From positions 682,001-746,000 of the forward strand of contig NC_041783.1 in NCBI RefSeq assembly GCF_900090045.1: a stretch of DNA of 64,000 nucleotides, written 5' to 3'. Under the pieces are notes generated by a model, which searched no databases, was not told where the DNA came from, and worked only from the letters and a program-made list of their open reading frames with translations. Below, one piece after another: positions 11,584 to 24,104 of this stretch. This DNA comes from Plasmodium malariae. Its lineage: Eukaryota; Apicomplexa; Aconoidasida; Haemosporida; Plasmodiidae. Made by a program: the position numbers and the translations under genes. Positions within the stretch are counted from its first letter, which is position 1; each line of letters starts with the position of its first letter.

Positions 11584-13095
11584 CTACTCAACTAAAGGAA
11601 TATACGCTTCATCTAACGAGCAAGTTTTTTTGAGTCCAAACTCGTCTGTTTTAATTCTCATATATCCGTTTTCTCCCCAGTATTTTCCCCACGAGTTTTT
11701 AATAATATAGTAATAATGTTTATCATTCTTTTTGGTAACTGAATTGTACTTTTCTTCCACACCATAACCAACAATCGATACAGCATGGTTTAGTTCTCCC
11801 GCGCATTCTCCATCAAATATACCTTCGTCATAATATATAAAATCTTCACTGGCTGCTACAGATATAGTAATAGGTCCTACAAACTGAATAGCCTCTTTAT
11901 ATTTATCTTCAGGTACTTCTACATAACTATTAATGGTATATTTCTTTTGACATGAATCTACTTGACACATTTCCGGCATATTAGCAACATAGGGATATTC
12001 ATCTTCTGTACATAATCCTCCTATATCTATTATATCCTCAAAAGCTAAGGAGGTGAATCCACCATCACATCCAAAATTATGTAATGAACAATCAACTAAT
12101 TCTTGCTCACTAACAAAAATCATCTCATTTTTCCTGATGGCATACTGAGATTCTATAACACCTACAACACTAAAAGCCCAACATGAACCACAATTTCCTT
12201 GATCCTTAACAGGGGTAACACCTTTATGTAACCTCCAGTCATAACGTACATAGTCCAACACAGCATCTTTTGGCTTATATTTGTTCAGTACATCTTCGTA
12301 ATTACTTAAGTGTGCTCGTTTATACCCATTACTATTATTACTATCACTTGCATCGAACTTTTTTAAAGTTAACAATTTATTTTTCACTTCTTCAAAAGTT
12401 AAATCTGCAAATCTGTTAATTTTTTTTTTATATAAATTATTCGATTTGTTATGTAAATTTATTTTCTTAAAATTTTCCGAAAAAATAAGAAATTTCTCTT
12501 GCATCTCATCCACATTTTTATATTTTCTATGATGCTCTTTTATAAACGTATAAAAAGCGCTCGCTGTTTCTAAATTATTCATTAAAAATTTTGTATCAAA
12601 AAAATTTACTATACTTTGTTTGTTTACTACTTTTAAATTTCCAAACCTTTTCTTATAACTACTTGAATTATCATTGTTATTTTCATTATAATTATTACTA
12701 CTACTACTATTACTGTTGCTACTATCCAATGCAATTATCATGTTAGTCTTCTCATTACCCTTTTCTAAGTTTTCCTCATTTTTGTCATATGCCGATATTA
12801 GTTCCTCAATTTTTGATACAATTAATTTCTTCCCACTTTTGCTCTTTAATAAAGAATTAATTACAAAGTCATCATTCACAATTTCCGTAGATGAATTATT
12901 AAAAATTTCGCTATTTGGTCCTAATTTGCTGATATATATTACGGAACAAGCAAATATGCATATTGCTGATATGGAAAAGATGATCAGTAAATTCTTTTTC
13001 TTTTTAGAACTGCTGCTCTCCTCTGTTTTTTCCACAAAAAGTTCTTTTTCGGGTTTAACGTATTTGTCATTAGAATACTCCACGTGATACTCCAT
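11584..13095 (-). CDS. Falcipain-like cysteine protease, copy A
   Basis: Papain-family (clan CA, C1) cysteine protease of the falcipain-2/3 type, which digests haemoglobin in the acidic food vacuole of blood stages. Single exon, 503 aa. A short cytosolic tail with a Lys run (31-34) precedes a membrane anchor (about 35-55), giving the type II topology of the family. The prodomain carries an ERFNIN motif with exact spacing (E197, K201, F205, N208, I212, N216). The mature domain starts near residue 280. Catalytic residues are Q299, C305 (GSCWAF), H437 and N467 (NSWG). The falcipain-type insertion lies between His and Asn (about 446-460). The residue matching the S2-floor acid of falcipains is E496, which resembles falcipain-3 (Glu) more than falcipain-2 (Asp). 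Family role is established knowledge; substrate preference is inference. It is nearest to copy C. Confidence 0.93.
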   Translation of the reverse strand: MEYHVEYSNDKYVKPEKELFVEKTEESSSSKKKKNLLIIFSISAICIFACSVIYISKLGPNSEIFNNSSTEIVNDDFVINSLLKSKSGKKLIVSKIEELISAYDKNEENLEKGNEKTNMIIALDSSNSNSSSSNNYNENNNDNSSSYKKRFGNLKVVNKQSIVNFFDTKFLMNNLETASAFYTFIKEHHRKYKNVDEMQEKFLIFSENFKKINLHNKSNNLYKKKINRFADLTFEEVKNKLLTLKKFDASDSNNSNGYKRAHLSNYEDVLNKYKPKDAVLDYVRYDWRLHKGVTPVKDQGNCGSCWAFSVVGVIESQYAIRKNEMIFVSEQELVDCSLHNFGCDGGFTSLAFEDIIDIGGLCTEDEYPYVANMPEMCQVDSCQKKYTINSYVEVPEDKYKEAIQFVGPITISVAASEDFIYYDEGIFDGECAGELNHAVSIVGYGVEEKYNSVTKKNDKHYYYIIKNSWGKYWGENGYMRIKTDEFGLKKTCSLDEAYIPLVE

Positions 13096-16000
13096 TGTCC
13101 AGATATAACGAAATAGAACAGTGTATGTTTTATTTGCGCTTTATTTGTGTTTAATAGAAGCGATCCTTATGTTTTATCCGCGTTTTATTTTCTTATTATG
13201 TATGTTGTATATACGTCATATATATATATGTTTTACATATGTTTACATATGCTCTATATTTATGTTTATCATATAGAAAAAAAAAAAAAGCGCAGATCAA
13301 AATAATTCGCATGAGAATCTTCTATTCACTGCAAGTTTATTACAAAGACATTAAAAGTATGCCCCAACTACAATAAAAAATTTTATTTTTTATTTTATTC
13401 ATACACTAAAAAATTAAAAAAAGAAAAGAAAAACATGAAAAATGTGAAAAATGTAAAATATAGGAAAAATTTTAAACTTGGAAAAATTTAAAACATAGCA
13501 AAAATTTAAAATACAGCAAAAATATAACAAATATGAAAAAAATAACAAACAGAAAAAATAAAATGAATTGGAAATATGGAAGAAATTGGAAAAATGAGAA
13601 AAAAAAAACAAACAAACAAAAATATTTATTCTGTTAAAAATTTCACTTAAAACAAAAATGTAATATATATAAAAAAAAAAAGATGCAAAAAAACTGGCAT
13701 ATTTTATGTATAAACCCAAAGTGCATTCTAACTCCATAAAAATTTTGCATGAAAAAATAATTAAAAGAATTTGTATGTGGAAATATTCTAAAAAAAAGAA
13801 AAAATAAAATAACAATAAAAAATTTCTTTTTTTATTAACAAATTTTTTTATTATTGTGTTTTAATTTTTTTATTCTATGTTATATTCATATTTTGATTTC
13901 GTTGTAATGCATATTTTATTTATCATATTATTACTATTTTTTTTACTATTATTGTATATTATTTACTATTGTTGTAAATTATATACTATTATTTTATATA
14001 TTATATACTGTTACTGTATATTATTTACTGTTATTACTATTTTATTTTTTCCTTGTTATTATTATTTAGAAAATACGTTATTACAAAATTGCCATCGGCA
14101 TAGTAACTGTATCGATATTAATATTTTTTAAGTCTATTATCAAGCAAAATTTGGGAAAGTATGTATGTTATGAATATGGTGCAGTAAAGTAAATAGAAAT
14201 TGCAATCAGAACTAAACTTAAAAAAAACCACAAAGTTGTACATATATATATGTCATATATATGTATATTTATACATATGTGTGTACGTACGTGCATACGT
14301 TTACATACGTACGAATGCATACATATATATATATATATATTATATATATTATATATATATATAATATTACGTAAATACGTTGTGTGCTTTTTAAACAATT
14401 AAGTATAAGACAAAATGTCCACTTAAAATAGTTTATTAAGAAGTACTGTTGTTTTATGGCTATATATTACAAGTAACGTATATTTGAAGAGTGGTTTTTT
14501 TATATCTGGAAATTATATAATGTTGATAAGGGGAAATATGTAAATCTATTTGTGCGCACGGGAAAATAGTTTCCTTAAAGTTAATTTTTTTTTTTTTTCA
14601 TTTTTTAGTAAAATTAATATTGCAACAATGCAATAATGTAATAATGCAATAATTCAATAATTAGTTATGTAATACGTGATTTAGTAAAGATTATAATAAA
14701 TACATTAATATTTACAGACGCGTATGTTGTAAAATTTTTCCATTATGACAAAAAAAATGAAAAAAAAAAAAAATTTACATTTATAGTTAATGTTTTAACG
14801 AAGTTCTCCGCGCAAAACACAATTATGTAAAAATAGGAAAAGTCTGCAATTTGGAAAAATACGAAAATTAATTTAATTTGTATAAAACTTCAAAAGAAAG
14901 ACATATTACTGGAAAAAAAAATAAATAGCAACAAATGAGCGCGACATGGCATCGAAATAGCATCGAATTAGCATCGAATTAGCAACAGATTAGCTAAAAC
15001 ATAATCATAAAAATAAAGAAAATACAATTCCGATGTAACAGAGATACATAAATGCATTAAAGTTTACCTAAAACACCTTTAATGTAATTCCAGTTTTACA
15101 ACTCATTACAGTCAATGCTATTTGAAAAAGTACAATTTACGCAATTATATTTATGCGTATTTTAGTTGTCTTAAATAACTATATTTTTACGTCGAACACA
15201 TTCTTGTTACTACTGCTGCTAAAATTTTATATTTCACTCTACTTATCCCAGCTATTCCAAAGCAGTAAACATATTAGGAAAAACTGCTTTTATAATTCTA
15301 ATAATATAATAATATAAAATATGTAGAACTGAATTAACAAATGGGAAAGTTCTTAGAATGAGTGTAAAAAATTTAATGTAAAATGTTGGATGCAAAATAT
15401 GGAATTCAAAATGTAGAATTCAAAATACGAATGGCCTTAAAATAGAAGTAGCTCAATAATCATAGATACTTGAGAGTAGAATAAAAATTAAATCTGCATT
15501 TGACAGATGTTTAGGGTGTTATATATCCCTCCCTATTTTATTAAACTTTTAATTTAACATGTTTTATCTTAATTTATCACAATTTATTTTTTAACATGTT
15601 TTATTGTATATATTGTATTTAATTACAACTTCTTTTTTTTTTTTTATGACCACTTAACGCAAAGTAATAAATTCTGAACGGTTCATGTTTTATCAGAAAA
15701 GGCCTATTTTTAACATTTGCTTCTTCCCCTTTTTTGTTTGTGTGTGTCACTAAGCATAATACAGGAATAGGTTTAAAATCTTTAATGCAGCTTTTTTATT
15801 TTACTTAAAAATTTTTTTTTTTTTTAGCTAGTTTGTTCATAAAGTTCAAAAAAAAAAAAAGAAAAAAATTGCTAATCAAATTATATAGTAATAAAAAAAA
15901 ATAAAATTAAAAAAAAATAAAATTATAAAAAAAAAGTTCATATAAATCATGTTCATCAAAATATATTTACAAATTCTTAATGCATGTGTATACGGAAATC

Positions 16001-16153
16001 AGTAATACGGCGGTATTAATGTATGTTATTTAAAAATTAAATAGTTCAATATAATGTTTATTAACCATACACACGCGTGGGACTTAAAAAAAAATAAAAA
16101 ATACAATAAATACATATACATTTTCATATGTGTGTACCCTCTGTATTATGGCC
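13096..16153. other. Intergenic, low complexity
   Basis: About 3 kb of low-complexity DNA between protease copies A and B. It includes an A-rich stretch (13.42-13.81 kb) built of short words such as AAAATTTAAAAC and a block of TATTA words (13.9-14.05 kb). No gene or protease fragment was recognised. It should contain the promoter of copy A. Confidence 0.7.
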
Positions 16154-17632
16154 CTAAATATCATCAATAATAGCGGTGAAGGCCTGTGCACCCAATAAGC
16201 AAGTCTTCAATAGTCCAAACTCGTCCGTTTTAATCCTCATATATCCTTTTTCACCCCATTTTTTCCCCCATGAGTTTCTGATAATATAATAATAGTGTTT
16301 TTCCTTTATTTTTAGTGCGGTATTATATATTTCTTCCATACCATAACCAACAATAATTACGGCATGGTTCACGGAACTTGCACAAGAACCATCAAAAATA
16401 CCACCCTGATAGTAAGCGAAATCATCGTTTGCTGCAATACTTACACTTAAAGGACCTAAAAATCGTATGGCTTCCTTAAATCGAACTTGCGGTATTTCTA
16501 CATAAGTTTTAATTTCATATTTTGTTTTACACTTATCAATATCACATAATTCTGGAGTTAAATCTATATATGGATAATATTTTCCTTCACACAAACCTCC
16601 AAATTCTATCATATCATCAAAAGCTAAAGGAATAAATCCATATAAACATCCATTATTTTTAAAAGAGCACTCAATTAATTCTTGTTCACTTAATTGGACT
16701 AATTTTTTTCTTCTAATGGCATACTGTGATTCTACAACTCCTACTGTGCTAAAAGCCCAACAGGAACCACAATTCTTTTGATCTTTAACTGGTGTAACGG
16801 CATTAAGTTTTCTCCAATCATGAATAACATGATCAAAATTTTCATCCTTTTTTTTATATTTAATAATTACATCTTCGTATTCACTTAAGCGTGGTAACTT
16901 ATTACCAATTTTTTTTAAATCGAATGTTTTTAATGTTAAGTATTTATTTTCAAATTCTTCATACGTTAAGTCACTAAATCTGTTAAGTCCTTTTGTATAT
17001 AAACTATTCGATTTGTTATGTGCTTCTACTTTTTTCAAATTTTCTGAAAAGATAAGAAACTTTTGTTGCATTTCTTCTACAGAATTATATTGCTTTCCAT
17101 GTTCTTTCATAAACATATAAAAGGAGTTAACTGTTTCTAAATTACTCATTAAATATTTCATATCAATAAAATTTATACCATTATATCTTATCCCGTTTGT
17201 TACAGTTTCCACATTGTTCATATATGTAGTAGTATTAACACATTTTTTATCATTGCATCCATCTTTTTTAAGAGTTTTATTATACTGTATTCCATTTTTT
17301 TTTAAATCATTATCGTTTTTATCATATAAAGACATCAATTCTTCTATTTTTGACACAATGAATTTCTTTCCATTTTTACTTTTTAATAAAAAATTTATTA
17401 TATAATCGTCATTCATGTTTTCTGTAATTGAGTCATTAAACGTGTAGTTATTTTTTTTGGGTCTTGAAAAATAAAGTGCGGAACAAGCAACAACACAAAT
17501 TGTTGCAACGGACAGAAGAATGAAGTAGTTCTTTTTCTTTTTAAAAGGCACTTTATCAATTTCCTTTTCTCCAAAGGCTTCTTTTTCCGTTTTAATTGAT
17601 TCGTTTGATGAGTAGTGTATGTGGTACTCCAT
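16154..17632 (-). CDS. Falcipain-like cysteine protease, copy B (divergent)
   Basis: Second papain-family protease of the cluster, single exon, 492 aa. The architecture is as in copy A: Lys run at 31-34, membrane anchor (about 36-56), ERFNIN-type prodomain, and mature domain from about residue 270. Catalytic residues Q285, C291, H423 and N453 are all present, so it should be active. It differs from copies A and C at substrate-pocket positions. The residue matching the S2-floor Asp/Glu of falcipains is Q483, and the GCxGG loop reads GCLYG (Tyr331 for the first Gly). The C-terminus is also altered (AFTAIIDDI). Loss of the acidic S2 residue should change P2 preference; that is inference. Codon use matches its neighbours, and there is no frameshift or premature stop. 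Confidence 0.92.
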   Translation of the reverse strand: MEYHIHYSSNESIKTEKEAFGEKEIDKVPFKKKKNYFILLSVATICVVACSALYFSRPKKNNYTFNDSITENMNDDYIINFLLKSKNGKKFIVSKIEELMSLYDKNDNDLKKNGIQYNKTLKKDGCNDKKCVNTTTYMNNVETVTNGIRYNGINFIDMKYLMSNLETVNSFYMFMKEHGKQYNSVEEMQQKFLIFSENLKKVEAHNKSNSLYTKGLNRFSDLTYEEFENKYLTLKTFDLKKIGNKLPRLSEYEDVIIKYKKKDENFDHVIHDWRKLNAVTPVKDQKNCGSCWAFSTVGVVESQYAIRRKKLVQLSEQELIECSFKNNGCLYGFIPLAFDDMIEFGGLCEGKYYPYIDLTPELCDIDKCKTKYEIKTYVEIPQVRFKEAIRFLGPLSVSIAANDDFAYYQGGIFDGSCASSVNHAVIIVGYGMEEIYNTALKIKEKHYYYIIRNSWGKKWGEKGYMRIKTDEFGLLKTCLLGAQAFTAIIDDI

Positions 17633-20133
17633 CGTTAAAAAAAAATATATATGTATATATGTATATATATATGTTTATGTATGTACGTATATAAATATAT
17701 ACGTATAATTGCCCTACTACGTATATTTAACAAATTTAAACGAAAGGTTTAATCTGGTTGAACTAACACAAGCATATAATGTTAAACGTAATCATCAAAA
17801 TATTAATTGCGCATTAAAAAGGAACAAACAAAACTTTATTTTTTTTTTTTTTCGGGAAATAATATTATGTTACAATGCAAAAAAATATATACTATTTTAT
17901 GCAAGCGTTATGGATGAAAAAAAAAAAAAAAGGTTGAACTTTTTTTTGAAATGCTAAAAGGTAACAAACTTATTTATTATTTTTTCCAACGTTAAAAGGG
18001 ATAAATATATGTACTATTTATTTTAAAACTAATTAAAGTGTTACAAGAGTATACTATGTTTCTACTGAAAATTCTACTAATAGTAAAATGGACTTTATTC
18101 TGTACTAAATAAAAAAAAAACAAAAAAAAGGAGGAAAAAAGCAAAAAATGCAAAAAAAGGAAAAAATATAAAAAAATGTAAAAAAGGAAAAAAATATAAA
18201 AAAATGTAAAAAATGAAAAAAAAGGAAAAAAGGAAAAAAGTAAGAAAGTAAAAAAGTAAGAAAGTAAAAAAAGTTAAAAAGTCAAACAAAGCAAAAAAGG
18301 AAAAAAAGAAAAAAAAGGAAAGAAAAAAACCTTAGCTTAAAACTTCTTAATGTTGCACTAATTAATAATGTAACGGAAAAAAGAATAAATAATTTTTTAC
18401 TATTCTCCCTATAGGCCATTCCCTTAATATCAATTTCACGCAAAATTTATGAAAATATTTTAATATATAAATAATTATTAATGTTAAAAAATTTTTAAAA
18501 TTTAGAATTATACACATATAATATATATGGTGAAAAAATAAATATTCTAGAAAAAAAGAGAAAAAAAATTAAAAAATTTTTTTTGATATAAATTGTGAGT
18601 TATGTAAAATTTGTTCTTTTGTTATTGCATTTTCCCCATCGGTTTTACACCATGTTTTTATTTTACCGTGCCTTACATTATTACAAAGAATTAAGCGTAC
18701 TAAAGAAATTAGAAGACTAAGTAACGCACATATTATGTTTATATATATATGTATATATTTTTTATATTTATATATTTGTACATATAATTATACATTCATA
18801 CATACATATTATGTGCCCTTTTTACGGCTTAATTTTTTTTATTCATAGAAATAATCAGATGGTATACCAATTCAAAGGGCTGAATCAATTTAATTTGCCT
18901 ACCTATTAAGCAAACAACAAAAAAAGCAAAAATTAATTTAAAATTTTTAAACTACTTTTGTGTTGCTTCTTTTTATTGTTCATTGTTTCCTCACCACTTG
19001 GTTAAGCCACTTTTTTATTGATATATATATATAATGCAAAATTGGCTTAAATGCTCTCAAAAAAGCAAATCAACAATATTAAGCTTTAAAAAATATGGCG
19101 CAACTGATTAGAGGAAAAATGAAAAAGCTGAAATTAAATTTTGTAAAACTGCCACTATTATTTTAAAACTTTTCTACTACAAAAAAAAAAAATTCTTTTT
19201 ATAATTATAATTTTTAATACACATGGATGAGATTAGCAAAACACACCGATAAAGAAACGTTTTCCCTACCGTTAAATTGACACAAATATATATATATACA
19301 TACATACACGCATACATACGTACACGCATACATACGTACACGCATACATACGTTCACGCATACATACATACGTTCACGCATACATACATACGTTCACGCA
19401 TACATACATACGTTCACGCATACATACATACATACACGCATACATACAACATGCATACGTATGCGTTCTTGTGTGTATAAAAATGGCTTAATGTGTGTAG
19501 CACCGCAGCCTGCTAACATTTGCATACATACGTGTTATTTCTTTGTTGTTTCTTTTTTAACTAATGTTTTTGATCTTTAGCTTTTATTCAGAACGTTTAA
19601 AGAAATAAGAACATGTGAAAGTCATAATATGAAAAAGTAAAAAAATTATAAAATAAAAAAATCATAAAAAAATGAATAAGTGAAATAATGAAAAAGTAGT
19701 AATGAGGTATATAGTAACAAAATGATAAAATTGCAAAAGAAATAAAAAAAAATAATAAATGACAAATAACAAATTTAATCTGTCAAGCAAGAAGAGCGAA
19801 ATACATATATATATATAAAGGATAAGGACATCAACGAAATAGAGTTAAATTATGGCCAACATGGGAATATAATTTATATATGTGTATAATAGGAACCGTT
19901 TCGTGTGTATGCAGAACATACTACAATTTATATCCTTTCTAATGAACAACACAAGGAAAACTAAAATAGCATGAAACGACTATTCGATGTCAGTAAGGTG
20001 GTTGTTTTCCTTCGACCTGAACTAACAAGCGCATCGTCGTTTTACACTTATGTAAATATACACAAAATGCTAAGGGATCCCCCTCTTTTCATATCGTATC
20101 ATACATATATTTTTTGTATTATTACTATTTCCT
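17633..20133. other. Intergenic, low complexity
   Basis: About 2.5 kb between copies B and C. It holds an A-rich tract of AAAAAGT/AAAAAGG words (18.11-18.33 kb) and a 20-bp array near 19.3-19.45 kb. No gene was recognised. The promoter of copy B should lie in its first part. Confidence 0.7.
19286..19450. repeat. Tandem array, about 20-bp unit
   Basis: Roughly eight copies of units such as CATACATACATACGTTCACG, with some copies 4 bp shorter. Plus-strand translation gives a meaningless His/Thr/Tyr repeat. It lies between two protease genes. Confidence 0.9.
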
Positions 20134-21630
20134 CTAATCAATCATAGCAATTATCGCTTCAGTTCCTAATAAACAAGGTTTTCTATATCCATTTTCGTCT
20201 GTCTCTAATTTTATAAAACCTCTCTCACCCCATGTTTCTCCCCATGAATTTTTTATAATATAATAATAATGTTTTTTATTTTTCTTTAACATAGTATCAT
20301 ATATTTCTTCTACACCATAACCAACAAGAATGACAGCATGGTTAGGTTCATCACCACATTCCCCATCAAATATACCTCCTTGATAGAAAGCAAAATCATC
20401 ACTAACAGCAATACTAACACTAATGGGTCCTAAGAATTGAACTGCCTCTTTAAATTTAAATTCGGGTACTTCTAAATAACTACTAATGGTATATCTATTT
20501 TTACATTTATCGAGTTGACATAATTCTGGCACTTTACCTACATAAGGATAATCACTCTCTGAACACAAACCTCCTAACTCTATTACATCATCAAAAGCTA
20601 AAGGAATAAAACCACCATCACATCCAGCATTTTTATTAGAGCAGTCAACTAATTCTTGTTCACTTATTGATGAAAAAATATTTTTTCTAATTGAATATTG
20701 AGATTCTATAACACCTACAGCACTAAAGGCCCAACATGAACCACAATTTCCTTGATCCTTAACAGGGGTAACACCTTTATGTAACCTCCAGTCATAACTT
20801 ACATGATCAAACACAGCATCTTTTGGTTTATATTTATTTATTGCTTCATCATAACTAATTATATTGGATGATTTATATGTTCCATTATTTGGATTAAATT
20901 TTTTTAAAGTCAAATACTGTTTTTTAAATTCTTCAAAAGTTAAGTCACTAAATTGGTTGACTCCTTTTCTATATAAAATATTATTGGATTTGTTATGTGC
21001 TTCTACTTTTCTTAAATTTTCGGAAAAGATAAGGAACTTTTCTTGCATAACTTCAATGGATTTATAGTCCTTTCCATGTTTTTTCATAAACATATAAAAA
21101 GAATTAACTGATTCTAAATTAGTCATTAAAAATTTTGTATCATAGAAATTCACCTGATCGTTCTTTTTTACTACTTTTAAATTTCCAAACCTTTTCTGAT
21201 AACTACTATTGCTGCTACCACTACAACTAGTACAACTCCTATTGTGGTTTCCTTTAACTACGGCATTATTATTATAATTCGACTGGTTTTCCCTTTCTAA
21301 ATCATTACCACTAATCTTATCATGTGATGATATGAGCTCTTCAATTTTTGATACAATAAATTTCTTTCCACTTTTACTCTTCAAAATTGATTTAATAACA
21401 AAATCGTCATTATCATTTTCCTTATCTAATCTATCAAATATATCCTTATTTTTTCCTGTTCTTATGAAATAAATCAGTGAATATGCAAATATGCATACTA
21501 CCGAAATTGACAATACTATGAGTAAATTCTTTTTCTTTTTTGCACTACTGTTATCCTCCATTTTTTCTACAAAATATTCTCTTTCTGGCTTGACATATTT
21601 ATCCTTAGAATACTCCATGTGATACTCCAT
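20134..21630 (-). CDS. Falcipain-like cysteine protease, copy C
   Basis: Third papain-family protease, single exon, 498 aa. Lys run at 31-34, membrane anchor (about 35-56), long Asn/Ser-containing linker, ERFNIN-type prodomain, mature domain from about residue 276. Catalytic residues are Q293, C299 (GSCWAF), H431 and N461 (NSWG). The falcipain S2-floor position is E491. The N-terminus ([16 protein letters not shown]) and several mature-domain blocks are near-identical to copy A, while the C-terminal tail (AIIAMID) resembles copy B more, so the copies look partly recombined. Expected role, by family, is haemoglobin degradation in the food vacuole. It lies upstream of and divergent from the AP2 gene. 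Confidence 0.93.
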   Translation of the reverse strand: MEYHMEYSKDKYVKPEREYFVEKMEDNSSAKKKKNLLIVLSISVVCIFAYSLIYFIRTGKNKDIFDRLDKENDNDDFVIKSILKSKSGKKFIVSKIEELISSHDKISGNDLERENQSNYNNNAVVKGNHNRSCTSCSGSSNSSYQKRFGNLKVVKKNDQVNFYDTKFLMTNLESVNSFYMFMKKHGKDYKSIEVMQEKFLIFSENLRKVEAHNKSNNILYRKGVNQFSDLTFEEFKKQYLTLKKFNPNNGTYKSSNIISYDEAINKYKPKDAVFDHVSYDWRLHKGVTPVKDQGNCGSCWAFSAVGVIESQYSIRKNIFSSISEQELVDCSNKNAGCDGGFIPLAFDDVIELGGLCSESDYPYVGKVPELCQLDKCKNRYTISSYLEVPEFKFKEAVQFLGPISVSIAVSDDFAFYQGGIFDGECGDEPNHAVILVGYGVEEIYDTMLKKNKKHYYYIIKNSWGETWGERGFIKLETDENGYRKPCLLGTEAIIAMID

Positions 21631-23481
21631 CGTTCAGAAAAGAACAGAATACCAATTAATTGTTATGTAGCTCGTATAAATATCAAGATATATGTATATA
21701 TATCACTATGTGTATATATATATCACAATAAACATATATATATTAAATATATGTGGTTAATATAAATTGAAAAGAAGGAAAAGGCAAGGGTAAATTAACG
21801 CAATAATAAAAATTCCTTAATTTGTTTAAAAAATATATTATAAATAAATATACATACAAATAGATACAAACAAATGCAATATATATATATATATATATAT
21901 TTATTTATTTATATAATATCCTTGATAATCGAACAATTTAAAAATAAAAAAAAAATTTTTTGGAAACTTAAAAAATATTGTAATAATAACATATTATTTC
22001 TTTTCTATTATAATTATTCATTAAATTAAAACAAAATCAATTAACTCTTTCATATAAAAAAATTGACATAATTAAAAATATATATATGTAAATTTTTACT
22101 ATGTAACTATTGTTACTTATTCTTATTATTCTTAAAAAATTTACAATACATGTACTTAATATATAAATATACATATACATACATATAATGTATATATATA
22201 TATATATATATATTACAAATATATTATATCTATATGTACATATATACTTACATTTACAATATATACATGCGTTTTGACAGTTTAACGAAAAAAGGAAAAA
22301 TTACATTTATTTTTATACATTCAAATCATTGTAGAATATCTAAATAATTGAATATTGGAATATTTGAAAATCTTAATATTTACAAATTTAAACAAATTTA
22401 CAATAAAAAAAAAAAAATTTAATTCGAGAGGATAAAATTACCTCTTTTACATAATATATCAATCTATGTACATAATAATATTATATACATAAAATAGCAC
22501 TTCTGTTTTTTAAACTATTTAGTGTTTCATTTTGAATACTATTGTTCTATTTTACTCTATTATTACCTTGCTTTTTCTTTTGTTCTTTTCTTTTTTTTTT
22601 TTTTTTTGATTTATCATTTTTTTATTTCGTTTAATTTTATTATCCATGTTTAATAGATAAAAAAAAAGAAAAAAAAAAAAAAAACAAAAAAAGCAAAAGT
22701 TCATACATAATCGGATATATTATATATGTATAAGGTATCTTTTTTTTTTTTTCTCAAAACTAGGAAAAATTTAAACTGTTTGTATATATTTATATTATGT
22801 TCCCGCAGGGTGATGTCAACTTTAAATTACATATGAAACATGCAAGAAAAAAAAAAAAGAAATTAAATATATAATCATATAATCCTTGCAAAACTCCCAT
22901 AATTCGTAAATTCTACATATTTTGAAGTTTGCACATTTACATTTTATTTTATGTTTTTTACAAAATGTAAATTTATATAATGATATTATATACGTACAAT
23001 ATATATTACAGATATGAGAAAAAATGTTTTCAACAATGGTAGTGTAGATGCTAAATATATATAAATATTTATATATATAATAATATTGTGTGGTTAAGTG
23101 TAAAATAATTTTAAAACAATTCTTTTTCTTGTTTATTTATTTTTTTTTTTTTTTTCCCTTTAACACTAATTTACAAAATATATGAGAAATTAAAAAAAAT
23201 CGGAACTTACCCCTTTCCACATGCTTGAAAATTGCTCGGGTTAAAACGAAAAAACAAATTTTTAAGTGAAAAACTTATGAAAAAAAAGGGGAACAATTCA
23301 TATAATATATTTCTTATATACTAAATATACGTACATTTTCATTTTAATTTGTTCATACTTTATTTATATGCTGTGTATGTGATATTTATACAATTTTTTT
23401 TATATTTTCAAATATATCTCTTGTTCCATTATGTATATATAGTAGTACCTTTTTTTTATATTTTCGCATATACATGCTGTA

Positions 23482-23532
<51 letters not shown>

Positions 23533-24104
23533 ATAATATAGTATATATTTTAGTTTTGTATGGAATTATATCTAGTGCACACATGATCAATCATGCATAC
23601 AAAATGGTTTTCTCGTATGTACTGGTTGGATTAAGCATTATGCCATGAGCAAAGTTTTTTTTAAGATTAGAAGTAAATAAAAATGATATGGGGTGTACAA
23701 AAGTAATAAACTTTTAACGCAAAATTTTTGAATTCTTGTAAATTTCTTTTTGCATATATAAGAAATTATGTCATTAAAAGCAATAATATTACATTAAAAA
23801 GATAAGAAGCATAATTTTTTTTTTTTTTTTTTTCGTGTTTAATGTTATGTACAACACAAGGAAACATAGTTAAATTAAATATAAAAAAAAAAAAAGAATT
23901 TTAATTTTTTTTATACAAAAGTAGAATGTTTCCGATTGAGAAATATAATTAAGTCGTTCCTCATTTATTTGCCAACGCACATGTTATATATATGTATTGT
24001 TTGTATATATATATGTGCACGTATATATATAGGTACATGAGTTACCTTATGCTTGTATGCATGAACATTTCCTTTTTTTACGGTTGAACATATGAAGAAC
24101 TGCA
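21631..24104. other. Intergenic between divergent genes
   Basis: About 2.5 kb of very AT-rich DNA shared as upstream region by protease copy C (minus) and the AP2 gene (plus). It contains TA microsatellites (21.88, 22.2 and 23.49 kb) and poly-A/T tracts. No gene seen. Confidence 0.7.

Noticed and set aside
13414..14131. Phe- and Ile-rich open frames between protease copies A and B
   Set aside because: They are built from A-rich and TATTA low-complexity words, without G+C rise, splice signals or domain features.
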